Of a stretch of 64,000 nucleotides of DNA, positions 1 to 7,333 are shown in pieces; the first letter of the stretch is position 1, and each line of letters begins with the position of its first letter. The notes below the pieces were generated by a model, which was given only the letters and a program-made list of their open reading frames with translations, did no database searches and had not been told where the DNA came from. Origin of the DNA: Bacillota bacterium (GTDB lineage Bacteria; Bacillota; SHA-98; Ch115; JABLXJ01). Position numbers and translations under genes: made by a program. The stretch spans positions 1 through 64,000 of the forward strand of contig JABLXJ010000003.1 in NCBI GenBank assembly GCA_013178125.1, given 5' to 3'.

Positions 1-46
1 GCAACCAAATTTCGACCCGTCCTGAGACCTTGCACTCTCGACCCAT
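1..46 (-). CDS. Possible gene start, runs off left edge
   Basis: On the minus strand an ATG at 46-44 is preceded by a purine-rich AAGGAAAAGGG about seven bases upstream, and the frame stays open to the window edge (15 codons). It lies about 80 bases downstream of a fluoride riboswitch on the same strand, so it would be the regulated gene. The visible residues do not resemble CrcB/Fluc or CLC-F starts, and the sequence could equally be part of an inserted element. Nothing more can be said without the neighbouring sequence. Confidence 0.25.
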   Translation of the reverse strand, partial: MGRECKVSGRVEIWL

Positions 47-120
47 GTTAAAACCCTTTTCCTTCTTTAGAAAATTTAACACCATAACGAAGTCCCTACC
101 AATACCTCTCCACCTTTAGT

Positions 121-176
121 CACTGTTAGGAGCTATCAGCCCTAATATCAGGCGTTAGGCGAACCCCATCGCCGGT
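121..176 (-). ncRNA. Fluoride riboswitch (crcB motif), copy A
   Basis: Read on the minus strand, this matches the fluoride aptamer core. A GGCG/CGCC stem (170-173 with 158-161) closes a loop whose GGGGUU (162-167) pairs with AGCUCC (129-134), forming the pseudoknot. Between them is a second hairpin (139-154) with an AGGGCUGAU segment, as in the Thermotoga petrophila example. Downstream, a terminator-like pairing remains (CCTAACAG with TTGGTAGG) but has a mismatch and lacks a T-run, so the expression platform looks eroded. The aptamer is seen; function is inferred from the motif. Confidence 0.85.
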
Positions 177-347
177 TCTACCCAACATTGCTGCCGAACT
201 AGTATCATGCTCATGAGTCGCTTTGTCCTTCAGCTCTGGTGCTAAGGCTGGTCAACCGCGAGGCATCATACCTCCGACTTAGTCGGGGATGATTGACTAC
301 TTAGGAGCATATTGGATGATCTATCCAACTTATATTTTCGATATTAA

Positions 348-377
348 TTGACAAAATCCTGCTTTTTTTGGTAAAAA
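348..377 (+). promoter_or_regulatory. Candidate promoter for the 63-residue ORF
   Basis: TTGACA (348-353) is followed 17-18 bases later by GTAAAA/TAAAAA (371-377), a weak -10. The same TTGACA and following bases recur at 4648-4676 in the duplicated module, so the element is conserved between copies. The -10 is poor, so strength is uncertain. Confidence 0.4.
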
Positions 378-426
378 TTATTACAAGACCTGATCCCAAA
401 ACCTGCGCTCAGGAGGAAGCATTATC

Positions 427-618
427 GTGGGGGTTATTAAACGAGGAGAGCGCATGAGGTCACCGGTCACATCTCTATTGCTTTTTGCCGGATTAGAACC
501 GCATTGGGAGTCGCCAACATGGACTGCAATCGGGGCCATCGGACAATGGGCAGGCGCCTTGGCGACGACCGGCGCGGTCGTTGTAGTGCTAAAAGCAGCA
601 CGAGACGCTACCGCATGA
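427..618 (+). CDS. Small hydrophobic protein, unknown function
   Basis: A 63-residue ORF starts with GTG at 427, ten bases after AGGAGG (411-416); an internal ATG at 454 also has a GAGGAG in front. The C-terminal half holds a hydrophobic stretch rich in Gly, Ala and Val after WTAIGAIGQWAG, which looks like a single membrane segment, ending in a short charged tail. It is read divergently from fluoride riboswitch copy A. In the second copy of this module (4718 on) the same start region meets a TAG after 11 codons, so only this copy is intact. I do not recognise a family. A role in fluoride response is only a guess from position. Confidence 0.45.
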   Translation: MGVIKRGERMRSPVTSLLLFAGLEPHWESPTWTAIGAIGQWAGALATTGAVVVVLKAARDATA

Positions 619-699
619 ACAAGAGACCGCATAACAGCGTAAAAAGATGAATAGAATTACTAAAAAATGAAGGTTCATCTAAAAGGGGGCTAAACCTCT

Positions 700-1500
700 A
701 TGTCATATATTGAGGTTGCCAGGGGTATTCGGCTTTTTTACGAAGACTGGGGTTCAGGGCCGGTTATTCTTTTCCTCCATGGCTGGACTATGAGCCACAA
801 AGTCTGGGCCTACCAAACTTCGGAGTTGGCCTACCGCTTTCGTACAATAGCTCTGGATTTGAGGGGTCACGGAAGTTCAGATAAACCCTTCAGCGCCTAT
901 TCTTATCAGGAGTATGCCAATGACATACAAAACTTCATAAGGAAACTGGATTTATGGGAAGTCACCCTGGTGGGTTGGTCCATGGGAGCAGCTATCGGCA
1001 TAGAGTATTTGAGACTCTTCGGAGACCGGGTAGCCAAGTTTGTATCTGTAGCTGGAGCTGTGCCCAAATATGTGGCTGGCCCTGATTGGCCCTATGGCTT
1101 GCCCTTGGATACTATCCAAGCCTGGTTAACTGGTCTACGTCACCAACGACCAGAATTAGCCGAAGAATTTTCTTCAGCCATATTTAAAAGTGATACCGTC
1201 GGTAGGATGACTAAGCATTGGATCTGGGAGATAATCATGGAGGCTTCCTGGGTCGCTGCTACACGCAGCTTGATGTCCCTGCGGGACGCCGACCTCCGGG
1301 ACTTTGTCCCTAAAATCCGGGTTCCAACTGCAATTTTTCACGGCGCCAGGGACGATATAACCTACCTCGAGGCGGCGACATGGATGGCCGCCCACCTTCC
1401 CCAGGCCAGATTGATTATATTTACAGAAAGCGGTCATGCTCCCTTCATTGACGAGATTGATAAATTCAATAGAGAAATCGAACGGTTTATATTGGAATAG
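700..1500 (+). CDS. Alpha/beta hydrolase fold protein
   Basis: 266 residues of the alpha/beta hydrolase superfamily. The oxyanion segment LHGWTMS is near residue 26, the nucleophile elbow GWSMG places Ser94, and probable acid and base are Asp218/219 (HGARDD) and His246 (ESGHAP). The region between about 125 and 200 is the helical cap. Length is normal for the family. A GGGGG stretch lies about ten bases before the ATG. The substrate cannot be told; non-haem haloperoxidase or esterase are the usual database labels. The next gene is convergent, so it seems to be transcribed alone. Confidence 0.85.
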   Translation: MSYIEVARGIRLFYEDWGSGPVILFLHGWTMSHKVWAYQTSELAYRFRTIALDLRGHGSSDKPFSAYSYQEYANDIQNFIRKLDLWEVTLVGWSMGAAIGIEYLRLFGDRVAKFVSVAGAVPKYVAGPDWPYGLPLDTIQAWLTGLRHQRPELAEEFSSAIFKSDTVGRMTKHWIWEIIMEASWVAATRSLMSLRDADLRDFVPKIRVPTAIFHGARDDITYLEAATWMAAHLPQARLIIFTESGHAPFIDEIDKFNREIERFILE

Positions 1501-1530
1501 CACCGACAATCATATTGATGTCTAACGGGT

Positions 1531-2466
1531 TTACCCCATGCGACCCGGGGCAGCTACCACCCTGTCCTTGCCTTGCTTCTTCGCCCTCCTGAGCGCGTCA
1601 TCGGCCGCCTGTATCAGGTCGGAGGGGCTATCGGCATCCTCGGGAAAGGTAGAGATTCCAACTGATATAGTGAGTCGCTTGTGTGGGAAGGGGACTGACG
1701 CTATGGAAGCCTTCAGCCTCTCGGCTATGGCCCGCGACCTTTCCTTGTCCGTATCGGGCAGTATCACCACAAATTCATCTCCTCCATAACGAGCCAGAAC
1801 ATCTTTGTCCCTCAGATTAGCCTTAATAGCCTCTGATAGAAGAAGCAATACTCGATCCCCCTCAGGATGGCCGTAAGTGTCGTTTATGTCTTTAAAATCG
1901 TCTGCATCTATGAAGACTAGCGATAGACATTGAGAGGCTGTCCTTGCACGATTTAGTTCAAATCTCAACCGTTCTTTGAAGTATCCATGGTTGTAAAGCC
2001 CGGTGAAGTTATCCCTTATAGCTCCCTCATAGGCTCTCCACAGCTCCCGTTCTCGCCTCCTCAACTTCTCTGCCATAAACCCAACGCAAAGGGAAGCTAA
2101 AACTGTGAGCCCGAGCATCAAGAAGGTATCTGCAAATCCAATCCTTCCAAGGTTTATCAAGAGCCTTCTCTTCTCATTCTCTGTAAGGAGGACGACAGCC
2201 GTGCTTATAATGGCGTTGGCCAGGCTGCCCTTAAACCCATAGTAATAGGCCAGGAGAATCGCGGGCAGGAAGTAAATATGCCAGATCGTATTTTTAAAGG
2301 TCTCTTTACCGCCCTCTCCAAGCTCCTTCCACACAGGAATGACATAAAGGCAAAGGCAGATAAGCCCGATTGCAACGCGTGTAAGCCTTGTGAAATGCCC
2401 AGCGGCGAAAACTTGTTTTCCATTCTCGCAAACGTAGGCATTAAAAACCGCTTCTTTGTGGATCAT
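1531..2466 (-). CDS. Membrane-bound diguanylate cyclase (GGDEF)
   Basis: 311 residues. The N-terminal half has about three or four hydrophobic segments, and the C-terminal half is a GGDEF domain. YGGDEF is intact and preceded by RDKD at the usual distance, so the product-inhibition I-site is present. Expected reaction: two GTP to cyclic di-GMP at the membrane. It starts six bases after the stop of the HD-GYP gene, so synthesis and breakdown of c-di-GMP are co-transcribed. The sensor part has no recognised ligand domain. Confidence 0.9.
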   Translation of the reverse strand: MIHKEAVFNAYVCENGKQVFAAGHFTRLTRVAIGLICLCLYVIPVWKELGEGGKETFKNTIWHIYFLPAILLAYYYGFKGSLANAIISTAVVLLTENEKRRLLINLGRIGFADTFLMLGLTVLASLCVGFMAEKLRRRERELWRAYEGAIRDNFTGLYNHGYFKERLRFELNRARTASQCLSLVFIDADDFKDINDTYGHPEGDRVLLLLSEAIKANLRDKDVLARYGGDEFVVILPDTDKERSRAIAERLKASIASVPFPHKRLTISVGISTFPEDADSPSDLIQAADDALRRAKKQGKDRVVAAPGRMG

Positions 2467-2472
2467 CCATTG

Positions 2473-3420
2473 CTACCTCCCAAGAGAACCCGCCGCTAAA
2501 GGTTCAGCGACCTTATTTGAACAAAAAACAGCTTTTGAGGTTAGCCTTTCCAGGTAATGGCAAAATGTCTCTACAACCTGTGGATCGAACTGGGTGCCGG
2601 AGCATCTCTTAAGCTCCACGATAGCCGCCTCTTTCGGTATAGCCGGCCTGTAAATCCGCTCCGAGGTCATGGCATCAAAGCTATCAGCTACGCAAAGGAT
2701 CCTCGCGCCCAACGGTATGTCTCCATCGTCTATTCTGTGGGGATAGCCCCGGCCGTCGAACCGCTCGTGATGGTGCAATATCATGCGGGCAATATCGCCA
2801 AGCCCGGGGATGTCCTGGAGGATCTCATAACCCAGGAGTGGATGTTTTCGTATCTCCGCCCACTCTTCATCTGAGAGCTTACCGGGCTTGTGAAGATACG
2901 CCCCGGGGATCCCGATCTTCCCCACATCATGAAGCAGTCCTGCGAGGTAAATAGCCTTTTGCTCAGAAGCGCGAAGCCCCATTGTCTCCGCGATGGACCT
3001 TGAGTATTCAGCCACTTTTCTCGAGTGCTCCGCGGTATAGTGGTCGCGGGCATCGAGGGCTTTACTCAGGGCGATGACGGTCCCCAAAAACGTATCCTCC
3101 AATTGCTCTGCCCGTTGAAGGGCCATTCTTCTCATCTCTATAAGTTCGTGTATGATAAGCGCCACAAATGAATAGATGCCCCAGGCGAGCAGCAAAGTGA
3201 AAATGTGTTCGGCGCTCTTGATGTCCGATGGAACGTCAAAGGTGCGAGCCAAGAGTGGATTTGCCACAAACCGCGCTACCGCACTTATACCTGCGATCCC
3301 GAGCCCAAATGGCAGCGAGATGAGGCTTGCAAGCATGATAGGCAGAAAAAAGAGGAAGTCTATGGCGACATTTATGTAGTGCCCCTCTGCAGAGTAATCG
3401 ATTGCCGCCAGGACTCCCAA
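2473..3420 (-). CDS. HD-GYP domain c-di-GMP phosphodiesterase
   Basis: 315 residues: an N-terminal membrane region (two or three hydrophobic segments up to about residue 105), a short coiled linker, then an HD-GYP domain with LLHDVGKIGIP and HHERFDGRGYP. The family hydrolyses c-di-GMP to pGpG/GMP. The only start in frame is TTG at 3420, without a clear ribosome site. The frame is open upstream to a TAA but holds no ATG or GTG, whereas ATG and GTG codons occur just upstream in another frame. The gene may therefore have lost its true N-terminus by a frameshift. It is first in a two-gene unit with the GGDEF gene. Confidence 0.85.
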   Translation of the reverse strand: MGVLAAIDYSAEGHYINVAIDFLFFLPIMLASLISLPFGLGIAGISAVARFVANPLLARTFDVPSDIKSAEHIFTLLLAWGIYSFVALIIHELIEMRRMALQRAEQLEDTFLGTVIALSKALDARDHYTAEHSRKVAEYSRSIAETMGLRASEQKAIYLAGLLHDVGKIGIPGAYLHKPGKLSDEEWAEIRKHPLLGYEILQDIPGLGDIARMILHHHERFDGRGYPHRIDDGDIPLGARILCVADSFDAMTSERIYRPAIPKEAAIVELKRCSGTQFDPQVVETFCHYLERLTSKAVFCSNKVAEPLAAGSLGR

Positions 3421-3580
3421 GATATTAGAAGCGTGATGAGCTTCATCACGCGGTTATTGAATGTTCTGTCGGTCAGCTTTGAAATCAGCACTTCCAGCAT
3501 AATTGGCCACCTTTCTAATCGTAGGGATCGTCAGAGATGGAGGCTCCAAATGAGTACGGCTCAGCTGGGTCCATAGTAGA

Positions 3581-3704
3581 CAGATATACACCCTCATGAT
3601 CCTGGAGCTCTGGCACCACCTGTTCGTCGACGGTGAGCAGGAGATTTTGGCCTTTAACTCTTTCCAGGAAGAAATTTACGATGTTCTTCGTACAATGATC
3701 TAAA
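3581..3704 (+). pseudogene. Fragment resembling asparagine synthase C-terminus
   Basis: A frame ending at TAA reads QIYTLMILELWHHLFVDG and then about 25 more residues. The segment LLxLELWHRxFxD is typical of the last helices of class B asparagine synthases, so this looks like a C-terminal scrap with nothing recognisable upstream. It supports the view that 3.4-4.8 kb is a graveyard of fragments. The match is short and judged by eye. Confidence 0.35.
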
Positions 3705-3719
3705 ACGTTTGAGCCTCAA

Positions 3720-3976
3720 CCTCAAGTGATATAATCTATCCGTCTTCATCCTCAGATTTAGCTACCTGCCTAGAAATAAGCCCGAAAGCTACCAGGAAAT
3801 ATATAAGGGCTATTCTCTGTCTTGACCGTTCCTTCGTTCCTCCTACTCCATCGTTAATTCCCATTAGCTACCGTTCCCGTTACTTCTTTATACTTAATAA
3901 TACTTATAATCCCTCGTATGCTATAGGTAAAGTCACAGAGACTCCAAGAAATATAACTATAAAATAGTCGTCGCCG
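3720..3976. other. AT-rich non-coding stretch
   Basis: No ORF with a start signal, RNA motif or repeat was recognised between the synthase-like scrap and the long palindrome. Base composition is AT-richer than the later biosynthetic regions. Confidence 0.4.
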
Positions 3977-4086
3977 GGGCTGTGGGTATGTGGTCAACGC
4001 GTAGCGTTGTCCAAGCATCTGTAGACCCTGTGGGTAACTCCGAAGGGGTTATCCATAAGTCCACAGATGCGCCATATCCACAGCCC
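3977..4086. repeat. 110-bp nested palindrome, possible IS21-like remnant
   Basis: The outer arms GGGCTGTGG and CCACAGCCC close the element. Inside are two further hairpins: AACGC-GTA-GCGTT, and a longer arm where GCATCTGTAGAC pairs with GTCCACAGATGC and an inner TGGGTAAC pairs with GTTATCCA. The whole would fold as a three-way junction. Similar TGTGGATAAC-type palindromes occur near the ends of some IS21-family elements; no istA or istB is seen here. The origin is inferred. Confidence 0.5.
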
Positions 4087-4400
4087 AGGGCTTGAAGTTT
4101 TGGGGCTTTCTTGAGACAATGGCCTTAGGTTGGCAGGGGCAGGTCTTGATCCCCCCTGAGGCATAGCGGAATTCCACCGCTACGACTTCTTGTCTTAGAC
4201 TGCCCCCCTGGTTCCTTGTGTGAACTTCTTACCCGTAAGCTGTCCGCTACCCAGATAGACCCTTATTCTCAGCAGGTAAGGGACGCAGCCTCTATCCGGT
4301 GTAGACAGTTCTCATCCCCTGGAATTGACCAAGAGATCAACCGCTTCCCGTTCCACTTTGAGGACCTCCTGTATGATGTTATGTCGCTGCAATATCAGCT
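4087..4400. other. Degenerate region between palindrome and riboswitch
   Basis: No intact gene. GGGGCAG (4137-4143) and CTGCCCCC (about 4200) form the ends of an imperfect inverted repeat of about 70 bases. On the minus strand an AGGAGGTC ribosome-like site precedes a GTG, but the frame closes after 14 codons, so the gene once controlled by riboswitch copy B appears to be lost or interrupted. Confidence 0.4.
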
Positions 4401-4404
4401 AAAT

Positions 4405-4447
4405 CAAAAACCCCTACCAGTACCTTTCCCCTTTATTCCCTGGTAGG
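4405..4447 (-). terminator. Intrinsic terminator of fluoride riboswitch copy B
   Basis: On the minus strand CCTACCAG (4447-4440) pairs perfectly with CTGGTAGG (4420-4413) and is followed by a TTTTT run (4410-4406). The first arm overlaps the last bases of the aptamer, as in known fluoride switches where ligand binding blocks termination. Confidence 0.75.
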
Positions 4448-4490
4448 AGCTATCAGCCCTAATAACGAGGGTTAAGCGAGCCCCATCTCC
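4442..4490 (-). ncRNA. Fluoride riboswitch (crcB motif), copy B
   Basis: Minus strand. The loop GGGGCU (4479-4484) pairs with AGCUCC (4446-4451), and the second hairpin CCCU...AGGG is perfect and is followed by GCUGAU. Relative to copy A the pseudoknot has a U-to-C change that keeps pairing (U-G to C-G), which supports selection on structure. The first stem (4487-4490 with 4475-4478) has one mismatch. A complete terminator follows, so this copy looks able to switch, yet no fluoride exporter gene is seen downstream. Confidence 0.85.
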
Positions 4491-4599
4491 GATTGTATCT
4501 AATATTTATTACTATTATTTATTACTATCCGCCCATCATAGGGTCTTGTATTAAAATTCGATTAGAGAAGACGGCCTGAACCCCAGGTGTAGAGCCACT

Positions 4600-4770
4600 A
4601 ATTGAAAATACATCGTACAGATTATCCAACCTATCTTTCGGTACAAATTGACAGAATCCTGCTTTTGGGTACAAATTTCATTATAAGGCCTGCTCTAAAA
4701 ACTCGCGCTCAGGAGGAATCGTTGTCGTGGGGGGTATTAAAAGAGGCGGGCGCATAAGGTAGCCTGTCAT
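4600..4770. repeat. Second copy of the divergent leader module
   Basis: This segment repeats about 300-470: TTGACA plus AATCCTGCTTTT, then GCGCTCAGGAGGAA, then the GTGGGG start region of the small ORF. With riboswitch copy B it forms a second, diverged copy of the whole intergenic module. The small ORF is broken here by a TAG about 35 bases after the GTG. Confidence 0.75.
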
Positions 4771-4786
4771 TAAGAATCGGGATAGC

Positions 4787-5107
4787 CTAAAAAGTCACAA
4801 CCCGGTCAGACCATACCACAAGGTTAACCAGGTCCTGCATCGTGGAAAGAGGACATAGCTCGTCGGGATTCTTCTGCCTGAGCTTAAGGCATGAACCGCA
4901 GGCTAGAATCTGTCCGCCGGCATCCAAAAAGGCCAGCATTTGTTCACGGACCTTAAATTTCTCATGGGTGATTTCTTCGCATTCAACGCCCTCGCCAAGG
5001 AGGAATGTTCTCACCTCGTGACCGTCTTTCAAGGCCTTCTCCCCAAATCTAAAGGCATTCCAGGCTTTTTCTGGATCCTTTGTTTGAATGATCATGCCGA
5101 TCTTCAC
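4787..5107 (-). CDS. DsrE-like sulfur-transfer family protein
   Basis: 106 residues with the small alpha/beta fold pattern of the DsrE/DsrF family (MKIGMIIQTKDPEKAWNAFR start). Near residue 70 is a CGSCLKLR segment that could carry persulfide or a metal. It lies seven bases after the stop of the arsR-type gene, so the two are co-transcribed. Family members act in sulfur relay or are of unknown role. In this context it may handle reactive sulfur or a thiophilic compound, which is inference. Confidence 0.75.
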   Translation of the reverse strand: MKIGMIIQTKDPEKAWNAFRFGEKALKDGHEVRTFLLGEGVECEEITHEKFKVREQMLAFLDAGGQILACGSCLKLRQKNPDELCPLSTMQDLVNLVVWSDRVVTF

Positions 5108-5113
5108 TTCATC

Positions 5114-5464
5114 TTACCCCCGTTCAGTTTTGCCAATTTGCAATATCTTTTGTGTAGCAGAGAGAGTCTCCGTAAGCCTTTCCAGCATCACTTCCCGCAT
5201 AAGATCGCAGGCCTGAATGATTTTGGGGTTAGCGATTTTATAGAAGACATTCAACCCCTCTTTGCGTGACACAACAATCCCTTTCTCACGCAAGATCGCA
5301 AGATGCTGGGAAACGTTGCCTTTGCTGATACCCATCCTGGAGGCCAGCTCATCGACGTGCATTTCGCCTTCTCGGAGCAGGTTAATGATCTGTATACGTC
5401 TGGGACTTGCCAGGGCTTTACATACTCCTGCATGGAGCTCAAAGAGCATATCCTCGACGTTCAT
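5114..5464 (-). CDS. ArsR-family transcriptional regulator
   Basis: 116 residues with a typical ArsR winged helix: SPRRIQIINLLREGEMHVDE, then the recognition helix SKGNVSQHLAILREKG. The classic arsenic-binding ELCVCDL motif is absent. Two cysteines, at about residue 15 (VCKAL) and residue 86 (QACDL), are spaced far apart, more like thiol- or persulfide-sensing relatives than metal sensors. It is first gene of a unit with the DsrE-like gene, behind a good promoter at 5535-5563. Confidence 0.88.
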   Translation of the reverse strand: MNVEDMLFELHAGVCKALASPRRIQIINLLREGEMHVDELASRMGISKGNVSQHLAILREKGIVVSRKEGLNVFYKIANPKIIQACDLMREVMLERLTETLSATQKILQIGKTERG

Positions 5465-5534
5465 TTTATGGGTGACACCCCATTAGTTTAGTAATTTATA
5501 AATCTCATGTTTAGAAATAGCCTTCTTGATAGTT

Positions 5535-5563
5535 ATTATATATCGAACTTCGGAACATGTAAA
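5535..5563 (-). promoter_or_regulatory. Promoter of the arsR-dsrE unit
   Basis: Minus strand: TTTACA (5563-5558), 17-base spacer, TATAAT (5540-5535), about 70 bases before the arsR start. A 17-bp site shared with the padR promoter lies 15 bases upstream of the -35. Confidence 0.75.
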
Positions 5564-5578
5564 GGGGCTCAGCAATAT

Positions 5579-5595
5579 ACCGTTCTGCCGTTCTG
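5579..5595. promoter_or_regulatory. 17-bp shared upstream site, copy 1
   Basis: ACCGTTCTGCCGTTCTG contains two head-to-tail CCGTTCTG units. The same 17 bases occur in reverse orientation at 7334-7350, upstream of the padR promoter. Position just upstream of a -35 box suggests an activator site; the binding protein is unknown. Confidence 0.6.
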
Positions 5596-5692
5596 CGTCG
5601 AGGGGTGTAGATGGGTGTTAAGCCACCAGAAAGGCAGCGCTGCAGGGCATCACAGTTGGCTGTACGCTTGCTGCTTAAAGATCCATATGGTT

Positions 5693-6265
5693 CTAAGGCT
5701 GATAGCCTTCTTGATGTTTCTGGTAGATTTTAGATTTCTCTTCTTGCGTAACGAGCCTGTCTATGATAACTGTCATGAGAATAATCCCTGTTACGCTTAC
5801 GATCCAGCGCGTCAGGGCAAAGGCTGCACCAAGGGCAGATACCTCAAAGAGAAACATGGGTATCTTCAGAGTCGACCAGGCCCCAATGAATATAATCACG
5901 TTTGAAAACTTCGCCCCTTTTTTCATCATAACTGCGGCCACTGGGAACGCACCATAGAGAGGGCCCGCAGCGGCGGCACCCATGAAAATACTGAGTGCCA
6001 CGCCGAGCGCGCCCGAGTGCTCGCCAAGGTACCTTATGATTGTCTCTCTGGGAACCCATACATCCAGAAGCCCTAAAAGGAGGAAGATAGGTGGGCAAAC
6101 ACCAAGCATCTCAGCGAAATTGAAATAGGTATGCCTGAATATCTCCTTTCCCGTCGCGGGATGTAAGACGAGGATGACGATATCTAGAAGCAGGATCGAG
6201 AGAAAGTACTTGTAGATCCTGGCAAGACTTTTCAATATTTCCGGGATACGCATGGTGCCCCTCAT
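5693..6265 (-). CDS. Permease, second half (UPF0718/DUF318-like)
   Basis: 190 residues with about five hydrophobic segments. The motif GAAAAGPLYGAFPVA in the middle and the GAWSTLKIPM segment after it are characteristic of the predicted permease family PF03773, which includes the organoarsenical exporter ArsP. Standard members are about 300-350 residues in one chain. Here the ATG overlaps the stop of the upstream gene by four bases, so the transporter seems to be made as two polypeptides. Substrate unknown. Confidence 0.75.
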   Translation of the reverse strand: MRGTMRIPEILKSLARIYKYFLSILLLDIVILVLHPATGKEIFRHTYFNFAEMLGVCPPIFLLLGLLDVWVPRETIIRYLGEHSGALGVALSIFMGAAAAGPLYGAFPVAAVMMKKGAKFSNVIIFIGAWSTLKIPMFLFEVSALGAAFALTRWIVSVTGIILMTVIIDRLVTQEEKSKIYQKHQEGYQP

Positions 6266-6741
6266 GAAACCACCATCCCTATGATAAAGGCTGCGATAAA
6301 GGAGAATAGGTACGCCAGGGCATTTCTAAGAAATGTTACTTTCTTCCCGAAGTACCTGATCTCAAGGGGAGCCGTCACGAAGCCCACCATCATCAATGTG
6401 GATATGAAGACTGCGATCTGCATTATCCCCGCGCCCCTGTCAAGCAGGGACTTGGCGAGTGGGAAAGCCACAAACCCAGGGATCAGGGTAATCGCACCAG
6501 CAACGGATGTAAAGAACATACCGAGCATCCCCGTCTTGCTACCGATAAGGCCTGCTACGATGTTTGGAGAGAGAAAGGTCAATACAAGCCCGACGATAGC
6601 AAGGACTGTAGCGAAGTCAGGGAGGATATTGAGGAAAGCCCGGAGGCCTTTAACCAGGGCAGCTCGGGTCTTATTCTTATCCTTAACGAAGGATGCGACA
6701 AGAAGGCTAATCGAGATTATGTAAAGGACCTGAGTAAACAA
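6262..6741 (-). CDS. Permease, first half (UPF0718/DUF318-like)
   Basis: 159 residues, almost all membrane segments (about four or five). The segment ITLIPGFVAFPLAKSLL and the following helix resemble the N-terminal half of PF03773 permeases. Its last codons overlap the next gene (ATGA type), so the two halves are translationally coupled and equal amounts are likely. The upstream neighbour is the PadR regulator, which shares the promoter. A lost stop or fission of a single ancestral gene is one explanation; natural two-subunit permeases of this family also occur. Confidence 0.75.
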   Translation of the reverse strand: MFTQVLYIISISLLVASFVKDKNKTRAALVKGLRAFLNILPDFATVLAIVGLVLTFLSPNIVAGLIGSKTGMLGMFFTSVAGAITLIPGFVAFPLAKSLLDRGAGIMQIAVFISTLMMVGFVTAPLEIRYFGKKVTFLRNALAYLFSFIAAFIIGMVVS

Positions 6742-6829
6742 CGAACAACCACTCCCTCCCGGCTCTTTTTTCAGTTGAATCTATGAAGAATTCCTATAGC
6801 TCCGGCCTTCTGTGCGCGGAATGGTTGGA

Positions 6830-7228
6830 TCACTTTGTATCCAGGGCATCATAGCGCTCTAAGAAGGATTTTAGGGTGACGATATTCTGCCTTATCACCT
6901 CTACCCACGCCTGGAGCAATTCCTTCCCCTCAGGGGTTACTTCATAGAGTCGCCTTGCCGGCCCTGACCCTGTAGTGTCCCACTCGGACCGCACCATACC
7001 ATCCTCCTCAAGCCTCCGTAAGTTGCGATAAACCATCCCGGGATCCTGATTCTCACCGTCGAAACCGAAGTCCCGTAGTCGCTCCATGAGATCGTATCCA
7101 TGGGCGGGTTTCTCCCGCAAAAGTAGGAGAAGGCATGGCTCTATGAACCGTTCAATTCTCGAGCCTGAGTACCTACATCCGTGAGGTAGCTGGCTATGGC
7201 AAGAGTGATTCTCCATACGTCCACACAT
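6830..7228 (-). CDS. PadR-family regulator with Cys/His-rich N-terminus
   Basis: 132 residues. The winged helix is of PadR type (HGYDLMERLRDFG, GMVYRNLRRLEEDGMV, RRLYEVTPEGKELL). The N-terminal extension of about 20 residues holds Cys2, His8, Cys10, His16 and Cys18, an unusual metal- or redox-binding-like tail ahead of the DNA-binding domain. It leads the permease genes and likely controls them. An ATG at residue 5 is an alternative start that would drop the first cysteine. Confidence 0.85.
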   Translation of the reverse strand: MCGRMENHSCHSQLPHGCRYSGSRIERFIEPCLLLLLREKPAHGYDLMERLRDFGFDGENQDPGMVYRNLRRLEEDGMVRSEWDTTGSGPARRLYEVTPEGKELLQAWVEVIRQNIVTLKSFLERYDALDTK

Positions 7229-7285
7229 CCCAGGATCACATCCAATCCATATATGTGTTTAAGGCATATAAAGATTTATGATTCT

Positions 7286-7314
7286 ATAATAATTAACATA
7301 TAACAGAGTGTCAA
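7286..7314 (-). promoter_or_regulatory. Promoter of the padR-permease unit
   Basis: Minus strand: TTGACA (7314-7309), 17-base spacer, TATTAT (7291-7286), about 58 bases before the padR start. The shared 17-bp site lies 19 bases upstream. Confidence 0.75.
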
Positions 7315-7333
7315 TACCTCCCCTTTATATTGC

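Noticed and set aside
4216-4446. 76-codon plus-strand ORF next to fluoride riboswitch B
   Set aside because: No ribosome site or family motif; its end overlaps the riboswitch and terminator on the other strand.
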